Of a DNA stretch of 64,000 nt, positions 24,481-35,614 are shown piece by piece. Location: NCBI GenBank assembly GCA_035048485.1, contig CM068592.1:29696001-29760000 (forward strand). The letters run 5' to 3'. Under the pieces are notes generated by a model that saw only the letters and a list, made by a program, of their open reading frames with translations, was not told where the DNA came from and did not search any database. Made by a program: the position numbers and the translations under genes. Within the stretch, counting starts at the first letter, position 1, and every line of letters begins with the position of its first letter. The DNA is from Pteria penguin. Taxonomy: Eukaryota; Mollusca; Bivalvia; Pterioida; Pteriidae.

Positions 24481-24608
24481 GGATATTGAATGTCTGTTAC
24501 AACTTATAAGCTTCATATTTCCCTTCGGATGACTTCTTCTCATTTGGATATTGAATGTCTGTTGTAACTTATAAGATTCATACTTCCCTTCGGATGACTT
24601 CTTATCAT
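24481..24608. repeat. 65-bp tandem duplication in the TM3-TM4 intron
   Basis: GGATATTGAATGTCTGTT(A/G)(C/T)AACTTATAAG...CCCTTCGGATGACTTCTT(C/A)TCATTT occurs twice head to tail (starting 24481 and 24546). Confidence 0.9.
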
Positions 24609-24663
24609 TTCTATACATTTATGAAGTGATTTAATTCTATCATTATAATGTAGAATTACATAC

Positions 24664-24814
24664 CAAAGCCGATAATATAGTACCACAGTAAGTTCTTCGG
24701 GACTTCGAAGGCATGGACAATCAACCTATGAAGATAGAAACCTTCACAGAACATCCAGAAATAGTTTGCTGCTTGTGAATACCGCATTAAGATATACAAA
24801 AACTTGCAGCCGCC
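24664..24814 (-). CDS. Receptor exon encoding TM3 and start of TM4 (exon 9)
   Basis: A 151-bp exon with acceptor TATTATTCCAG and donor GGCTTTG|GTATGTAAT. It encodes GGCKFLYILMRYSQ, ANYFWMFCEGFYLHRLIVHA and FEVPKNLLWYYIIGF. The first Cys is the TM3 partner of the loop-2 disulphide. F-W-M-x-C-E-G-x-Y-L-H is the most diagnostic motif of secretin-family receptors and includes the conserved Glu of TM3. The second cytoplasmic loop is short and contains Pro-Lys. At the TM4 start the family motif G-W-G is G-F-G here (split codon with exon 10). Confidence 0.96.
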
Positions 24815-25065
24815 CTGGAATAATAATAAAAACATTTAACTGCATTAGCTTCTTTAAATTTAAATCTTGTCACTTTTTCTCATTCATTGAAGGATACAGA
24901 ATCTGATAGAACTACAAAATACCACCCAACTAAAGGGGAAGAGCACAAACTCAATATATGAAAAATAACAAAATATGTGAAAGTCATCCCATGGTCAAAA
25001 AAATTCATAATGAAAAATATGATGAGATAACAAAACAAACACCACGAAAATTTGAAACAATGCGT

Positions 25066-25135
25066 TAAAGAAAAAAGAGGAGTTACTGGCTCAGTTATGT
25101 GGCAGAAGTCAATATGGAGATATACAATAAAAGAT
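25066..25135 (+). mobile_element. Dispersed repeat end fragment
   Basis: GAAAAAAGAGGAGTTACTGG-CTCAGTTATGTGGCAGAAGTC matches the left ends of the copies at 27.14 kb and 40.56 kb; the match stops after about 50 bp. Confidence 0.65.
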
Positions 25136-25554
25136 TTCTATTGTGATTAATGTATTGCATAAGTATTTTGATACAAAGAACATGATTCTGTTGTAGGATA
25201 TAATCATCTCATGCATCGGATTCCAAAGTGTTGTGAATATGAACAAGCCAAGCATTGATTTATTCCAAACAACTTTTTTTGTAAAACTTTCGCTTTCGTG
25301 TCGTATTGTGCTTATACATAAACTTCAGAGAATTTTATCTACTGTTAACATTTTTAAACGTTTAATGAAAATCACAATGATTTCATGTATAATTTCTTAA
25401 GATCGTTTTGTGTGTCCTGTGTATGTTAAGGCATTCACGGCATATTGTGACTAACTAAGCAGGAAACGTATTCTCTATCCGCGCGCACAATCTACATTCT
25501 GGCTACAAGGGTCAAAGGATGTTGACCACGGCCTTTGCAGATCATTGACGAATA

Positions 25555-25556
25555 AA

Positions 25557-25627
<71 letters not shown>
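25555..25627. repeat. (CA)n microsatellite
   Basis: About 35 CA units with one CT interruption, inside the TM2-TM3 intron. Confidence 0.97.
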
Positions 25628-26927
25628 TTATATATGATGTATTTGAATGAATCAACTGTGCGAAATGCGAGCCTAGTCCTTAATCTGTAAAAGTCACGAT
25701 TAACAACTAAAGGAGACGCGATTCAGGACATTTTTTTTATAAACATATTTTGCCCAGGCCCGTCAATGAATCTACAATTCAATATCAAATGTCTTCCCCA
25801 AAGAGCACACCCAACTGTAAATAGAAGTCGCATTTAGACATTAGTTGTACGATCACCATTGTATTCACCATTATAAACGTCAAATGCAAACACTCATGTC
25901 ATGGTTCACATAGTAAATCCCGTAAGACATCTATCTGATTAGCCGTTCAATTTGTTCAATTATGTCTGTCTAATTCTGGTAATGTGTTTACGTTGTCAAT
26001 AACGCAAATACAACTATTGAGGAACCGAAAATTTCTAAATATCACGTTACATGTAATATTGACGGCCTTTCAATGTCATCTTATTATCCATATCAAGACC
26101 ATGCACTTCATATATATGAAAGACGAAAGAGGCAGTAATATAAATACGCAATAAAATATGTATTGATTTTAAAAATCTTTTATTGACATATTATTGTCAA
26201 ATGCATCAATCATCAGAAATTGGATATAAAATAAAGAGTCATAAAACAAAAATTTAGAGTTCAATTTGACTACAGCTCAAACACCTGATACCGTGGACTT
26301 GTTTCAATTAACGACCTTTACTGAAATCGTTGTCATTAATTATGTATGTATATAACACTTGAGTGAATGACTTTGCACTGTCTTAACATCTAGACAACTA
26401 GATGTCTCAGGCAAAAAATACCTTAGTCCTGTCTTATATGAGGTCATCCTTTAAAAAAAAGACAAAAAACGTGTTTATACTTGTGTCGATGTATTGGTTA
26501 TGTTGTTACTACATACATAATAATGGAGACCTGGAAACAAGATGTGCTACGAGGTTAACGGAGGAATAGGCGTCTCCTTTTTGACGAACCACTACCACCG
26601 TAAATGCCAAAACTACACAGTCAATAATAATAGTTCAGCAAAAGCACATACTCAATTACTTTGAACGAGTACTTTTAAATGAAGAAGAAATCGAATATAT
26701 GATAAGGAAGATTTACACCGATATGCATAGCCAATAGTGATTTATAACTCTACCGGACAAGCCCAATTACTCGTGTGCAGTCAACCGTAACTGGATAATT
26801 TAGCAGTTGGTTGTCTATACATTTGACTCCCACAGGTGCGCCATGTGTAAAATTTATTTAAAGTTTTGCATTGCAAGCAATCTTAAACTCATTGCAGATA
26901 CGAAAATCACAAACATTTTGAATTAAA

Positions 26928-28352
26928 ACATGCCAAGACCAGCGTAACCAAGCAAGTTGCATGCTGAACACATGCCAAATAGTGACTACTGCTAGCAGGG
27001 CATTAGGTTGCATGAGAAGTACCATAATTATATTAGTTCGTCGTTTAAGACTGACTCGCATCGTTGAAAATCGTCCTCGAAGGGGTAGACCACGTGCAAC
27101 TACGGTACGCGATGACCGTTGCATAGCGTTGGCAGAAAAAAGAGGAGTTACTGGCTCAGTTATGTGGCAGAAGTCACCATGAAGCTATACAATACATGAA
27201 TATAAATAATATACTAGAACATATAACACATTACAAAAATATTTGATTGTAGTGCAATTACGATACCGACTTAGGACGGTCATTTAATTTGACAAAAGCC
27301 AAACAAATGGTGTGGTTAACCGGGTTACGGGTCCACCTTCCCACTCACCGTAACAGCAGAACAATCAAAGGACGTACATTTAAAAATTTATAAATAATCC
27401 TCCATGTAAAGAACAAGGGTCAACAGGTATCGCATATTGAGAGGTCATAAAAATATAAACACGTAAGGTATTGTAAAACACATAATGGTATAAAAATATA
27501 TGCGACTTCAACATGATAAATCGTGCTCTGCCAGTCTGAAAGCGATGCTAAAACCCTAGATCTGTAGTAGTCCCGACTAACAGTCAGAGGGGACGAGCAA
27601 CTATTACGGCCAGACGTTATGATGTCAACGCACAGACTATCCGTAACAGGTTAAGGGCAAGGAATATGCTGATACCAGCTTATATGCCATATGTCGGACA
27701 GATTCTGCATGGCGCCTGCTCATCGCAATGCTCGTGATAACTGGTGTAGACGTTATTTCCGTTTTACGAGGAATGACTGGAATAACGTTTTGTTTACTGA
27801 CGAATTAAGGTTCAGTCATAGTGATGGTCGAAGTCAGGGTTTATCGTGGACAGGGAGAACGATATACTGATGCATGTGTCCTTCACAGGTTTGGCGGAGG
27901 CAGCGTTATAATATGCGGTGGAATCATGGGCGTCGGGAAAACGCGCCTTGTAGTAGTAAATGGTACTTTAAATACGCAGGCCTATTTTAATTAGATTCTA
28001 GCTCCAGAAGTAGTTCCCTTCATCTAGAGATGCTCTTAGAGTCACCTTGCAACACGACAATGCTTGTCCGCATACCGCGAGACTTACTCAACGCTACCTT
28101 CAACGAAATAAAGTTAATGTCCTCCCATGGCCAGCAAATAACCGTGATCTCAATCCTATCGAGCTCATATGGGATTTATTGGGTAGAAAAGCGCACATGC
28201 GACATCCATTCACCATTCACGAGCTGCAAAATACTCTCATAGCAGAATGAATTAATCTAGTCCCTAACGCCATTAGACGTTACGTCAACAGCATGCGAAG
28301 TAGAATTCTAGCTGTTTTAGCATACAGGGGTGGTCATATCCCATATTAAGCA
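26928..28352 (+). pseudogene. Tc1-like transposase pseudogene, interrupted by another repeat
   Basis: Plus-strand frames spell a broken Tc1/mariner-superfamily transposase. It begins near 26930 (MPRPA then a stop). The N-terminal helix-turn-helix part reads GCMRSTIIILVRRLRLTRIV and NRPRRGRPRATTVRDDRC (to 27137). After an inserted segment it resumes near 27594 (ARRYDVNAQTIRNRLRARN). The catalytic part has FTDELRFSH (first Asp, about 27795), QHDNACPHTARLTQ (second Asp, about 28055) and NRDLNPIELIWDLLGR (Glu, about 28160). It ends as G-G-H-I-P-Y. Several stops and frame shifts show it is dead. It lies opposite to the host receptor gene, in its TM2-TM3 intron. Confidence 0.85.
27137..27594 (+). 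mobile_element. Non-coding repeat inserted into the Tc1-like transposase
   Basis: About 455 bp almost identical to 40560-41030. It starts AAAAAAGAGGAGTTACTGGC and ends near CAGTCAGAGGGGACGAG. The transposase frame is open up to the left boundary and resumes at the right one, so this segment inserted after the Tc1 element. It carries no frame of its own. Confidence 0.75.
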
Positions 28353-28903
28353 ATTATGGATTGATTAGACAATGATAAGTTAACTTTTGATTCCAATAAG
28401 AAGTTTGTCATTACAAAATTTCTCAGCCTTTTATCAATGAAATGCTTTTTCAATTTTGATAAGATTGTTAAATGTTGATTTCTATTTTACTTATAAAAAC
28501 AATTTGAAAACCATAGCATGTATAGTTAAGAATATAATTCAGATGGTATACAGTGGATACTTCTTCGTTCGCTCAGTATATATATTTCTGAATACTCTGT
28601 CATAGTTTACAAGGTTTAGTTTTGCTTCACGTATAAGAACTGTGAATCACCTGGTATCTTCCGGAATGTACACATCAAATCAAGACAAAACAAAACTTGA
28701 AAGTCTCTGAATTCCTAGCCTGTAGTAGTCTAGCACTATGATGGGAATTTTGTAATGTAAATTGACACACTCGGGTAATTATGGATCCTTCTGTCATATC
28801 CTGTATAATTTTGCCATTAGTTTTTGAAGTTGCACTGTGGCTTCTGTTCTTGTTTACGATTGCTATCAATTTATGATGTTTTATTATTATCATTATTGCT
28901 TTT

Positions 28904-29012
28904 TTTTTTGTTTTTTTGTTTTTTTTTTTTTTTTTTTTTTTTTTTGGTTTTTTTTTTTTTTTTTTTTTTGTTTTGTTTTTTTTTGTTTTTTTGTTTTTTT
29001 GGTTTTTTTTGT
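28904..29012. repeat. T-rich homopolymer tract
   Basis: About 100 bases of T with scattered G. The poly-Phe and poly-Lys frames across it are artefacts. Confidence 0.95.
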
Positions 29013-29594
29013 AAATGCTTGCCTGTATAACAGATATTGTCTTGCACCGCGACAAACTTTTCTTAAGTAAAAAGTAAAGTAAAACCTATATACTGCTTAT
29101 GTTCCTGAAGCATTTCCAGTATTGTCGTATACTGCCTAGTCCAGAAGTTTGGCATAGAAGCACGTATATGAAAACTTCATCGTTACAGCGTGCGTCGTAT
29201 ACTTACAGTAATATATCTTTTTCCTTTGTGTTCCAAAGAATTACATTTTTACAACACAATATACGTGAAACAAACGCAGGAAATGGATACAGAAAAGGAA
29301 ATACTATATAGAGGATCAAAAGTTCAAACCCAGTCAATGAGAAATTTGATAAATCATGATGCATGCAATGTCCTTAGAAATGAAAGACTCCGATACAAAT
29401 AAATACAGTACCTACTCCAGTATCATATCTCCTGTCTAGATGATTGTTTAATGTGTAAGCGCTTTTTTCGTGTAATATTTAAGCTCGAGTCAAAATTACG
29501 GTAGTATTGATGGAACTGAGGATGCAATATTAAGGATGATTGTTTATCTAAGGAAACCAGACGCTATTAACAGGAATAACGCAAAATAATGAAT

Positions 29595-29755
29595 AATTAT
29601 AATAAAAAGTCATAAAAATAATAATAATAATTATAATAATAATAATAATAATAACTATAACAAAAACAACAACACAGCAATGATAATCATCATCAGAACC
29701 ATTATTATTATCATCTTCATAATCATCATCATCATCATCATCATCATACCAGATG
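29595..29755. repeat. AAT/CAT trinucleotide-rich tract
   Basis: Runs of (AAT)n and (CAT)n, the latter giving a false poly-Met frame on the minus strand. Confidence 0.9.
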
Positions 29756-30111
29756 ATTTCGAACTTATGTTGTTACCTTTTGAAATGTTATAACACACTA
29801 CAAAGAACTTCATTGAGATATAACTGTTATAATGATTACCACTAAATATCCGCATTTTATTTAATTTTCACTATTTCTATGTGTAAACATTGACATTCTC
29901 GTAAAAGTGTCATGTGATCGATCCATGTTCTGGAGATTAAATCGACGGATTATGACAAATATTTTTACTTAAAACCAGACAGCGTGTTTTATACAACATA
30001 CAGTTGTATGACTATTTGCACAAGAAATAGGGAATACCGAAAATACCAGAACGTTATTTTCCAATAATGCCAACTGCAATTGCTTGGCTTATAAATTTTC
30101 CTCATTCGTTT

Positions 30112-30158
30112 TTTCTTTTTTTTTTTTTTTCTTTCTTTTTTTTTTTTTTTTTTTTTTG
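30112..30158. repeat. Poly-T tract next to the TM2 exon donor
   Basis: About 45 T with two C, 56 bases past the end of exon 8 on the minus strand (a poly-A stretch in the intron). Confidence 0.95.
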
Positions 30159-30213
30159 GCTTTGGTTCCTAGCAAATATCAGTCATTTCATAATTATGCA
30201 AAATTATACAAAC

Positions 30214-30370
30214 CGAGTTTGCCTCAATGCGACTTTCCCCATTCTTTCCACCATTTACAAGTTTTTCTTGATGAATAAGAAAATCCCACATAATGGTGAC
30301 AATAGTTGTCAAAATGAATGAAGCAAAAAAGCAAAGGTGAAGACGAATTCTTTGTTGTTGCCGAAGTGGT
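30214..30370 (-). CDS. Receptor exon encoding TM2 and first extracellular loop (exon 8)
   Basis: A 157-bp exon. The acceptor CTGCTTCTTTTCAG is strong; the donor TCG|GTTTGTATA is weak but in phase, and a stop follows soon in the intron frame. The protein reads PLRQQQRIRLHLCFF, then a hydrophobic helix ending WDFL, then a polar loop HQEKLVNGGKNGESRIEANS. The His in R-L-H corresponds to the conserved TM2 His of the class B polar core. The loop is rich in Gly and charged residues and of normal length. It continues without change of frame into GGC of exon 9, where the TM3 disulphide Cys lies. Confidence 0.93.
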
Positions 30371-30721
30371 CTGAAAAGAAGCAGAAAAATTCAATTGTTT
30401 TTAATATTTTCATATTTTATTTTATGTAACTCATGAGTTTGCACCTTATATAATTAAAAGTAATTTGCTACATATGCAAAGTACACGTAGTAGATGTGTA
30501 TCATTTTAAACGTGTCAGACTTAGCATTCTTACTTTCCAAAACAATATGTCCGATTGCAGAGTAAAAATAACAAAACCTTATCATTTCAGACATAAGAAA
30601 GTATAATTATAATATATACGTATATACTTCATGTTGACTTCCTTATTCGGTTGAAGATGTATATCGTTTTGATTCTAGTAGGTTTCTATTGCAATAACAA
30701 TACTAATCGTGACGTTTTACC

Positions 30722-30965
30722 AAATGAAACTACGGCATTTTTACCGTCTACTGAATGTGACTTCGAGTTTATAATAACTCGACTTAAATAATGGCATCAT
30801 GACGGGTGTGAGCGGTCGACAGGGGATGCTTACTTCTTTATGGGTCCTGATCCCACGTCTGGATTTTTCTGGGGATCCGTGATTACTTTTACTTACTATT
30901 TTGTTTTTATATCGATATTCCGATGAAACATTATTCCGTATGTCATTGTTGTATATGTACACGGT
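30722..30965 (+). mobile_element. Dispersed repeat copy in the TM1-TM2 intron
   Basis: It matches 12930-13125 and, inverted, 35405-35610: ACCGTCTACTGAATGTGACTTCGAG, GGTGTGAGCGGTCGACAGGGG-ATGCTTA, CTGATCCCACGTCTGG, GGATCCGTGATTA and ATATCGATATTCCGATGAAACATT. Confidence 0.7.
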
Positions 30966-31079
30966 ATGTCATTGTTGTACATGTATGCGGTCAGATATTT
31001 ATAGCAGTTTACACCTAACATAGCCAAATAACAAGAAAGTGTCCCAAATCCACAATATCATATCATATCATACGTCTCA

Positions 31080-31135
31080 ACAATTGAATTTATATTTATG
31101 GTAACGGCATCTGCCCGATACATCGCCAAAAAATG
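31080..31135 (-). mobile_element. SINE scrap
   Basis: ATTTATGGTAACGGCATCTGCCCGATACATCGC resembles the distal SINE body (ATATGGTAACGGCATCTGGC in the 61.5-kb copy). Only about 50 bp remain. Confidence 0.45.
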
Positions 31136-31357
31136 CTAAATCCCAAGGTATAATGACATTTTTTCATGCAAGACTAGCACCGAAAAGCCGTTGTTAACAC
31201 TCGGGATTCCCCAACCACAAGCTAAGCGAGATTTCGACTTTTATACAATGTCGGCTCATGGAAATGTTTGAAATATCTTTAATGCTGGTGTTGATATTAC
31301 GTTACAGTAATAATAAAACAGCTACTGTTACTGTTTATTTTAGAGGTACATACATAC

Positions 31358-31449
31358 CTAAACCACAGAAATATAGCACAGGATGGAATAAGCAGCAGCA
31401 AACTCAGGATATTGCAGGTAAGACCAATGTATGCCAACATCACTTGATT
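31358..31449 (-). CDS. Receptor exon encoding TM1 (exon 7)
   Basis: A 92-bp exon with acceptor CTATATTTAACAG and donor TTTAG|GTATGT. It encodes 30 residues starting NQVMLAYIGLTCN, followed by a run of leucines and ending IFLWF. This is one complete hydrophobic helix. The split AG joins the A of exon 8 to give Arg, making the F-R-x-L junction at the cytoplasmic end of TM1 that class B receptors share. Phase 0 at the start fits exon 6 directly. Confidence 0.93.
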
Positions 31450-32944
31450 CTGTTAAATATAGTTTTAATTTTTCAATAATTTATACTTCACTGATAAGGG
31501 TATAAATTTTTGGGTGTCAGACATGTTCTCGACATTTGATTTCTTCTATTTCCGATAGTCATATAGGGTATACACTGCAATGCATTTATTTTGTGTTTTT
31601 ATTGGGTTTTTTTTTCTATTCTAAAATATTATTTGGTGCATGATGGAGATTTTTTCATACTTTGACAAATTACGTATTTGCAATTAATTGCTCAAATTCT
31701 CCATCCAGAAAACCCATGACGCTATAATTTTGTGTATTTCATATACGTTTAGGGAAAATATAAGATCTATGAATGATCTCCATATTTTTTTATTTTAAAT
31801 TATGTAAAGCGATCTGTATGGTAAATTAAAACATGCTTTACTTTCAGAACTAAGTGAAGTTTAAATGAAGTTTATAAGTTCTCACACAGTTTATTTTTCC
31901 GGCTACATTTTTATTTTCAGAATTTTAAATCTCAGTCAGAATCAAAAACACGAGGATGAGGACTTTATTTTTCCTACTTCAATTGACTTACCCCTTGGAC
32001 AACTGAGAATGAGAAACTTATACATGTGTCAAACTGTACAGAAAAAGAAATAAATGTATAACAGTGTTCCAGAGGCTACAGTGTTATTTTACCTTGTATA
32101 TTTTGATATGTATTTATCATTTAGTGAAACTTCTGAAGCTTCCGAATTTCATCGTGAGATCAATGTGCATAGAATAACGACATGACCAATTTGGGTCTCT
32201 TCTTTATGAACAATCACACTGAATTTCTAGCGGTTGATTTTTTGTGCTTTGTTGATTTGTGCAATAATGTAAGCTCCCGCCTAAACCGATTGATCACACT
32301 ATTTGAGTAAGTAAAGATACTCTAATAGATTGCACAAATAGGAAACCAAGTCTACATGATTCACACTTAAGATCAAATCTGAAACAAATAGCACACATAA
32401 TACTGGGAGTTGATAGGACTCTTCATAAATATCATGGCGGGAAAGGCGTTTAAATACGCGAGAATATGCATAATCTGTTGATATAAGGTACCCCAAACAT
32501 GTGTCATCTACCATACACTGGCATCTGATCAGTTCACCTATTTAGATACTGAACGATAGATAAAAAAGGCATTTAAGGGTATTTTACATAAAAGAAAAAA
32601 TGGGGTAAATTGCTTCTCTTTAACGTTAAGGTATGAACACTGTATTCAGTAAAAGTAACACCAGCAACGTATTCCACTGTGATAAATGACAATAACTAGT
32701 AGTATTCCACTAGTGCACTTTCAATTGTGTTATCGTGTTCTGTTTGACAAAATGTTCCGCCATTAATTAGTTTCAATGCCATACGGCATCAGAAAAAAGT
32801 ATCAGATCATTTAGCAATCACCCCTTTTTATGCGCATCATACCTCAAAAAAAATAAATAAATGTAACAACAATATCTAATGACACTTACTAACTGCATAT
32901 CTCTCATAATTTTAAAGAAGAGTTGATAATGTATATTTTAATAC

Positions 32945-33042
32945 CTTTATATCTACACATGTGCTGTAATTTGACCAACCTCTTCCAGTCTCTGGATGAA
33001 TAAACCAGGTACCATTTGACCAACATTCCCTGTATGCCTTTG
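32945..33042 (-). CDS. Receptor exon with second half of HRM domain (exon 6)
   Basis: A 98-bp exon with acceptor TTGCTTTTTTAG and donor ATAAAG|GTATTAA. It encodes KAYRECWSNGTWFIHPETG followed by RGWSNYSTCVDIK. The C-W...G-x-W and W-x-N-Y-x-x-C elements match the end of the HRM domain in calcitonin, PTH and CRF receptors, where these cysteines close two of the three conserved disulphides. Two sequons (NGT and NYS) are present; the N-Y-S/T site next to the last cysteine is common in the family. The exon ends in phase 0, ready for TM1. A 9.1-kb intron separates it from exon 5. Confidence 0.95.
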
Positions 33043-35404
33043 CTAAAAAAGCAAAATATGAAATATAATTTAGAAAAAATCATACATGTATAGCTTGGAT
33101 ACATTTGCATTTTAAAAGTGCAGTCAGGATTCGTTGGTTACGGTTTTATATTGATGCATGATCACCATCTGCACTGTGGCTATCAGAGCTGTGGGACATC
33201 AATGGCATCCTTATGTAAACCTTGTTAGAGTAAGTACTGAACCCTTTACCCTGCTAAATGTTATTCTGGACCCCAACAAATCAGGAACGTTAACTTGTTT
33301 TAGATTAACAGAACAGGGTTGGCATTTGTTATATTTTTGATACCGACATGTAGAAAGTGTCATTGAAGAATAATTATTTGTCGAAAAAGAGATATTGTGC
33401 ACTTAATAACTAATAGAGGTATATTTGTTCTTGTATTCATTTTGACATAATGTTCTCTACGGACAGTATGGTCAATAAAAACATCATATATTTCAGTGTT
33501 ACGTAAATATTTAAAACCATCACTGAGGTGTTTATTATAATTTTTATAGAAAATTGTATGATTGAGTAGTAATCTTGATAAAAATATCAATATTCAAAAA
33601 TGATATAAATAAATGCAAATGTATAAAGATTTACCATTTTTCATGCTTCTTAAACTACGATATTGCAACGCTGATAGCGTTGGGAAAATATTAAGTGCTT
33701 TCATGAGGTTCAAGAAGTATGATGATTTTACTAATTGATTATTATAATCACTCCACATCGAATATGAAAGCAGTAGCAGACATATGAACTTCGTGTGCAT
33801 GACGAAGTGAAAAATATTTTCTAGTATATTCCCCGAAGGTAGTTTTCCTCATACATAACTACAAAATGATGATGTTGTCGACATGAATTCAAATTTATTA
33901 TTTGCGGGCTGATTTATACTATATTCCTTTTCCGTCAATATTAAACATGTCTCCAGCTACGAAATGACACCTTTTCACATGATTTATATCCTTTTTTTCT
34001 TGTCTGTACATGAAATATGCTAATAAGGTTACGTAAAGTAACTGAATTTGGTAACAAATAAGACAAGACAGAAATTGTCACATTTCAGACTGTATTACAG
34101 TTTTCTTCTCGCTGACATATCTTGTCAACGTACAAAAAGTCAAGTGCCTCTATTAGATTATTAAAGCTTTGTCTGTAAAACTGAAGTTAGAATTTACGGA
34201 GCAATACTATCCCCAAGAGAAATCAAACGAGTACATAAACGGACTGAATGATTTAGTAATCTAACTAGAAACGGTTGATTGATACAAACTATGTTTTATA
34301 CGTTTTACCTTTTTCTGTAATGGAGTCCAATGGAGGTCGGAAATTCTAGAAGATGGACAACACATTACAGCCTTTGTCAATGCGGGTATATTTAAGGTTT
34401 TCTGTTAATTTGTACGGAACATGTATTCAGGGTGGATAATATTTTGATACAAAGGAATATAGCTGTAAGGTTTTATGTAAAATTTTTTGTATCTTGCTCG
34501 GTCGGAGGTAGATTTAGACATGTGGTCAGTCTGTTCTCTTGCCACTAGGTCAATTTATTTATTGATGATATCATGTTTGATTAAATTTACCTAGCAAATA
34601 AACACTTACTGAATAGTTAAGAAAATAATATACAATTTAAAGAATCCAACAGCGTCAGTAAAATCATTCCTAACAGTTTGACATGAAAACTGAACAGCAA
34701 TGAAATGCTTATATTTATTTTCTTTTAACAAAATGTCAATGATGGCATTAAGAAAAACCACATATAGGAAGCAAGTATCGAATGAATACTTTACGGAATT
34801 ACAAATCAGATTATCTTTTAATAATGAGTTTCGTAGGTATACGTTTTATAATTCAGAGTTTCAATAATTTACACTGGGAAAAACTAAAGTGAATTAGGCA
34901 AACACTTTCGCTATAGAGTAGATTGTCTAATGCAATACTGTAATTTAATTCAATATAATTTCCTTTTTTACGGTCATTTTCGTGGGAAAGAACAATTCAA
35001 GTAATATGTCGATAACCTGGTTGACTATGACGTCATAAAACAAAGTATGAAGAAGACGAGCTGACAACTGATACATTCATGCACTTTAAAACCTGACAAT
35101 AAAATGTGAATGCTGGATTCCGATAAATTTATGCATGTATGAACAAATAGCATTCATTTGGTGTTGGAGATAGTTTATCTGTAAACTTAAATTAAATAGA
35201 GTTTAAGTCAAATAACAAAAGAAAGATAACAGACATCTGACTGAGCTGTATCAGAAAAGTCATAACTGACATCTAAAATAATCCTCCGTATAGAGGAAAA
35301 TGATTAAAAGGTATATATGTTCTATATTTATTTAAACTGAGAGGTGATAAAAATATGAATTCGACTAATATTATCAAGTAAATATAAATTCAGATAGGTT
35401 AAGA

Positions 35405-35612
35405 TATGGAGCAATGCTCCGTCGGAAATCGATATAAAAATACAAAATAATGAGTAAAGGCCGTCAAGGAACTTCGAAAAAGCAAAAAAGTGGGATATAT
35501 GCAATAGAGGAATAAGCATTCCCTGCCAATCGGTCGCACCCGCCAAGATATATGTCGACTTATTATAAACTCGAAGTAATTTCAGTAGACAGTATAACGC
35601 CATAGTCACTGT
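35405..35612 (-). mobile_element. Dispersed repeat copy, inverted, in the large HRM intron
   Basis: Reverse complement of the 30.73-kb family: it contains TCCGTCGGAAATCGATAT, GAGGAATAAGCATTCCCTG, CGGTCGCACCCGCC, ACTTATTATAAACTCGAAG and AGTAGACAGTATAACGCCATAG. Confidence 0.6.
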
Positions 35613-35614
35613 AT

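Noticed and set aside
28675..29070. Lys-rich and Phe-rich frames around 28.9 kb
   Set aside because: They run through a T homopolymer tract.
32299..32514. 71-codon minus frame inside the HRM-TM1 intron
   Set aside because: No splice sites around it, no family motif, and exons 6 and 7 join without it.
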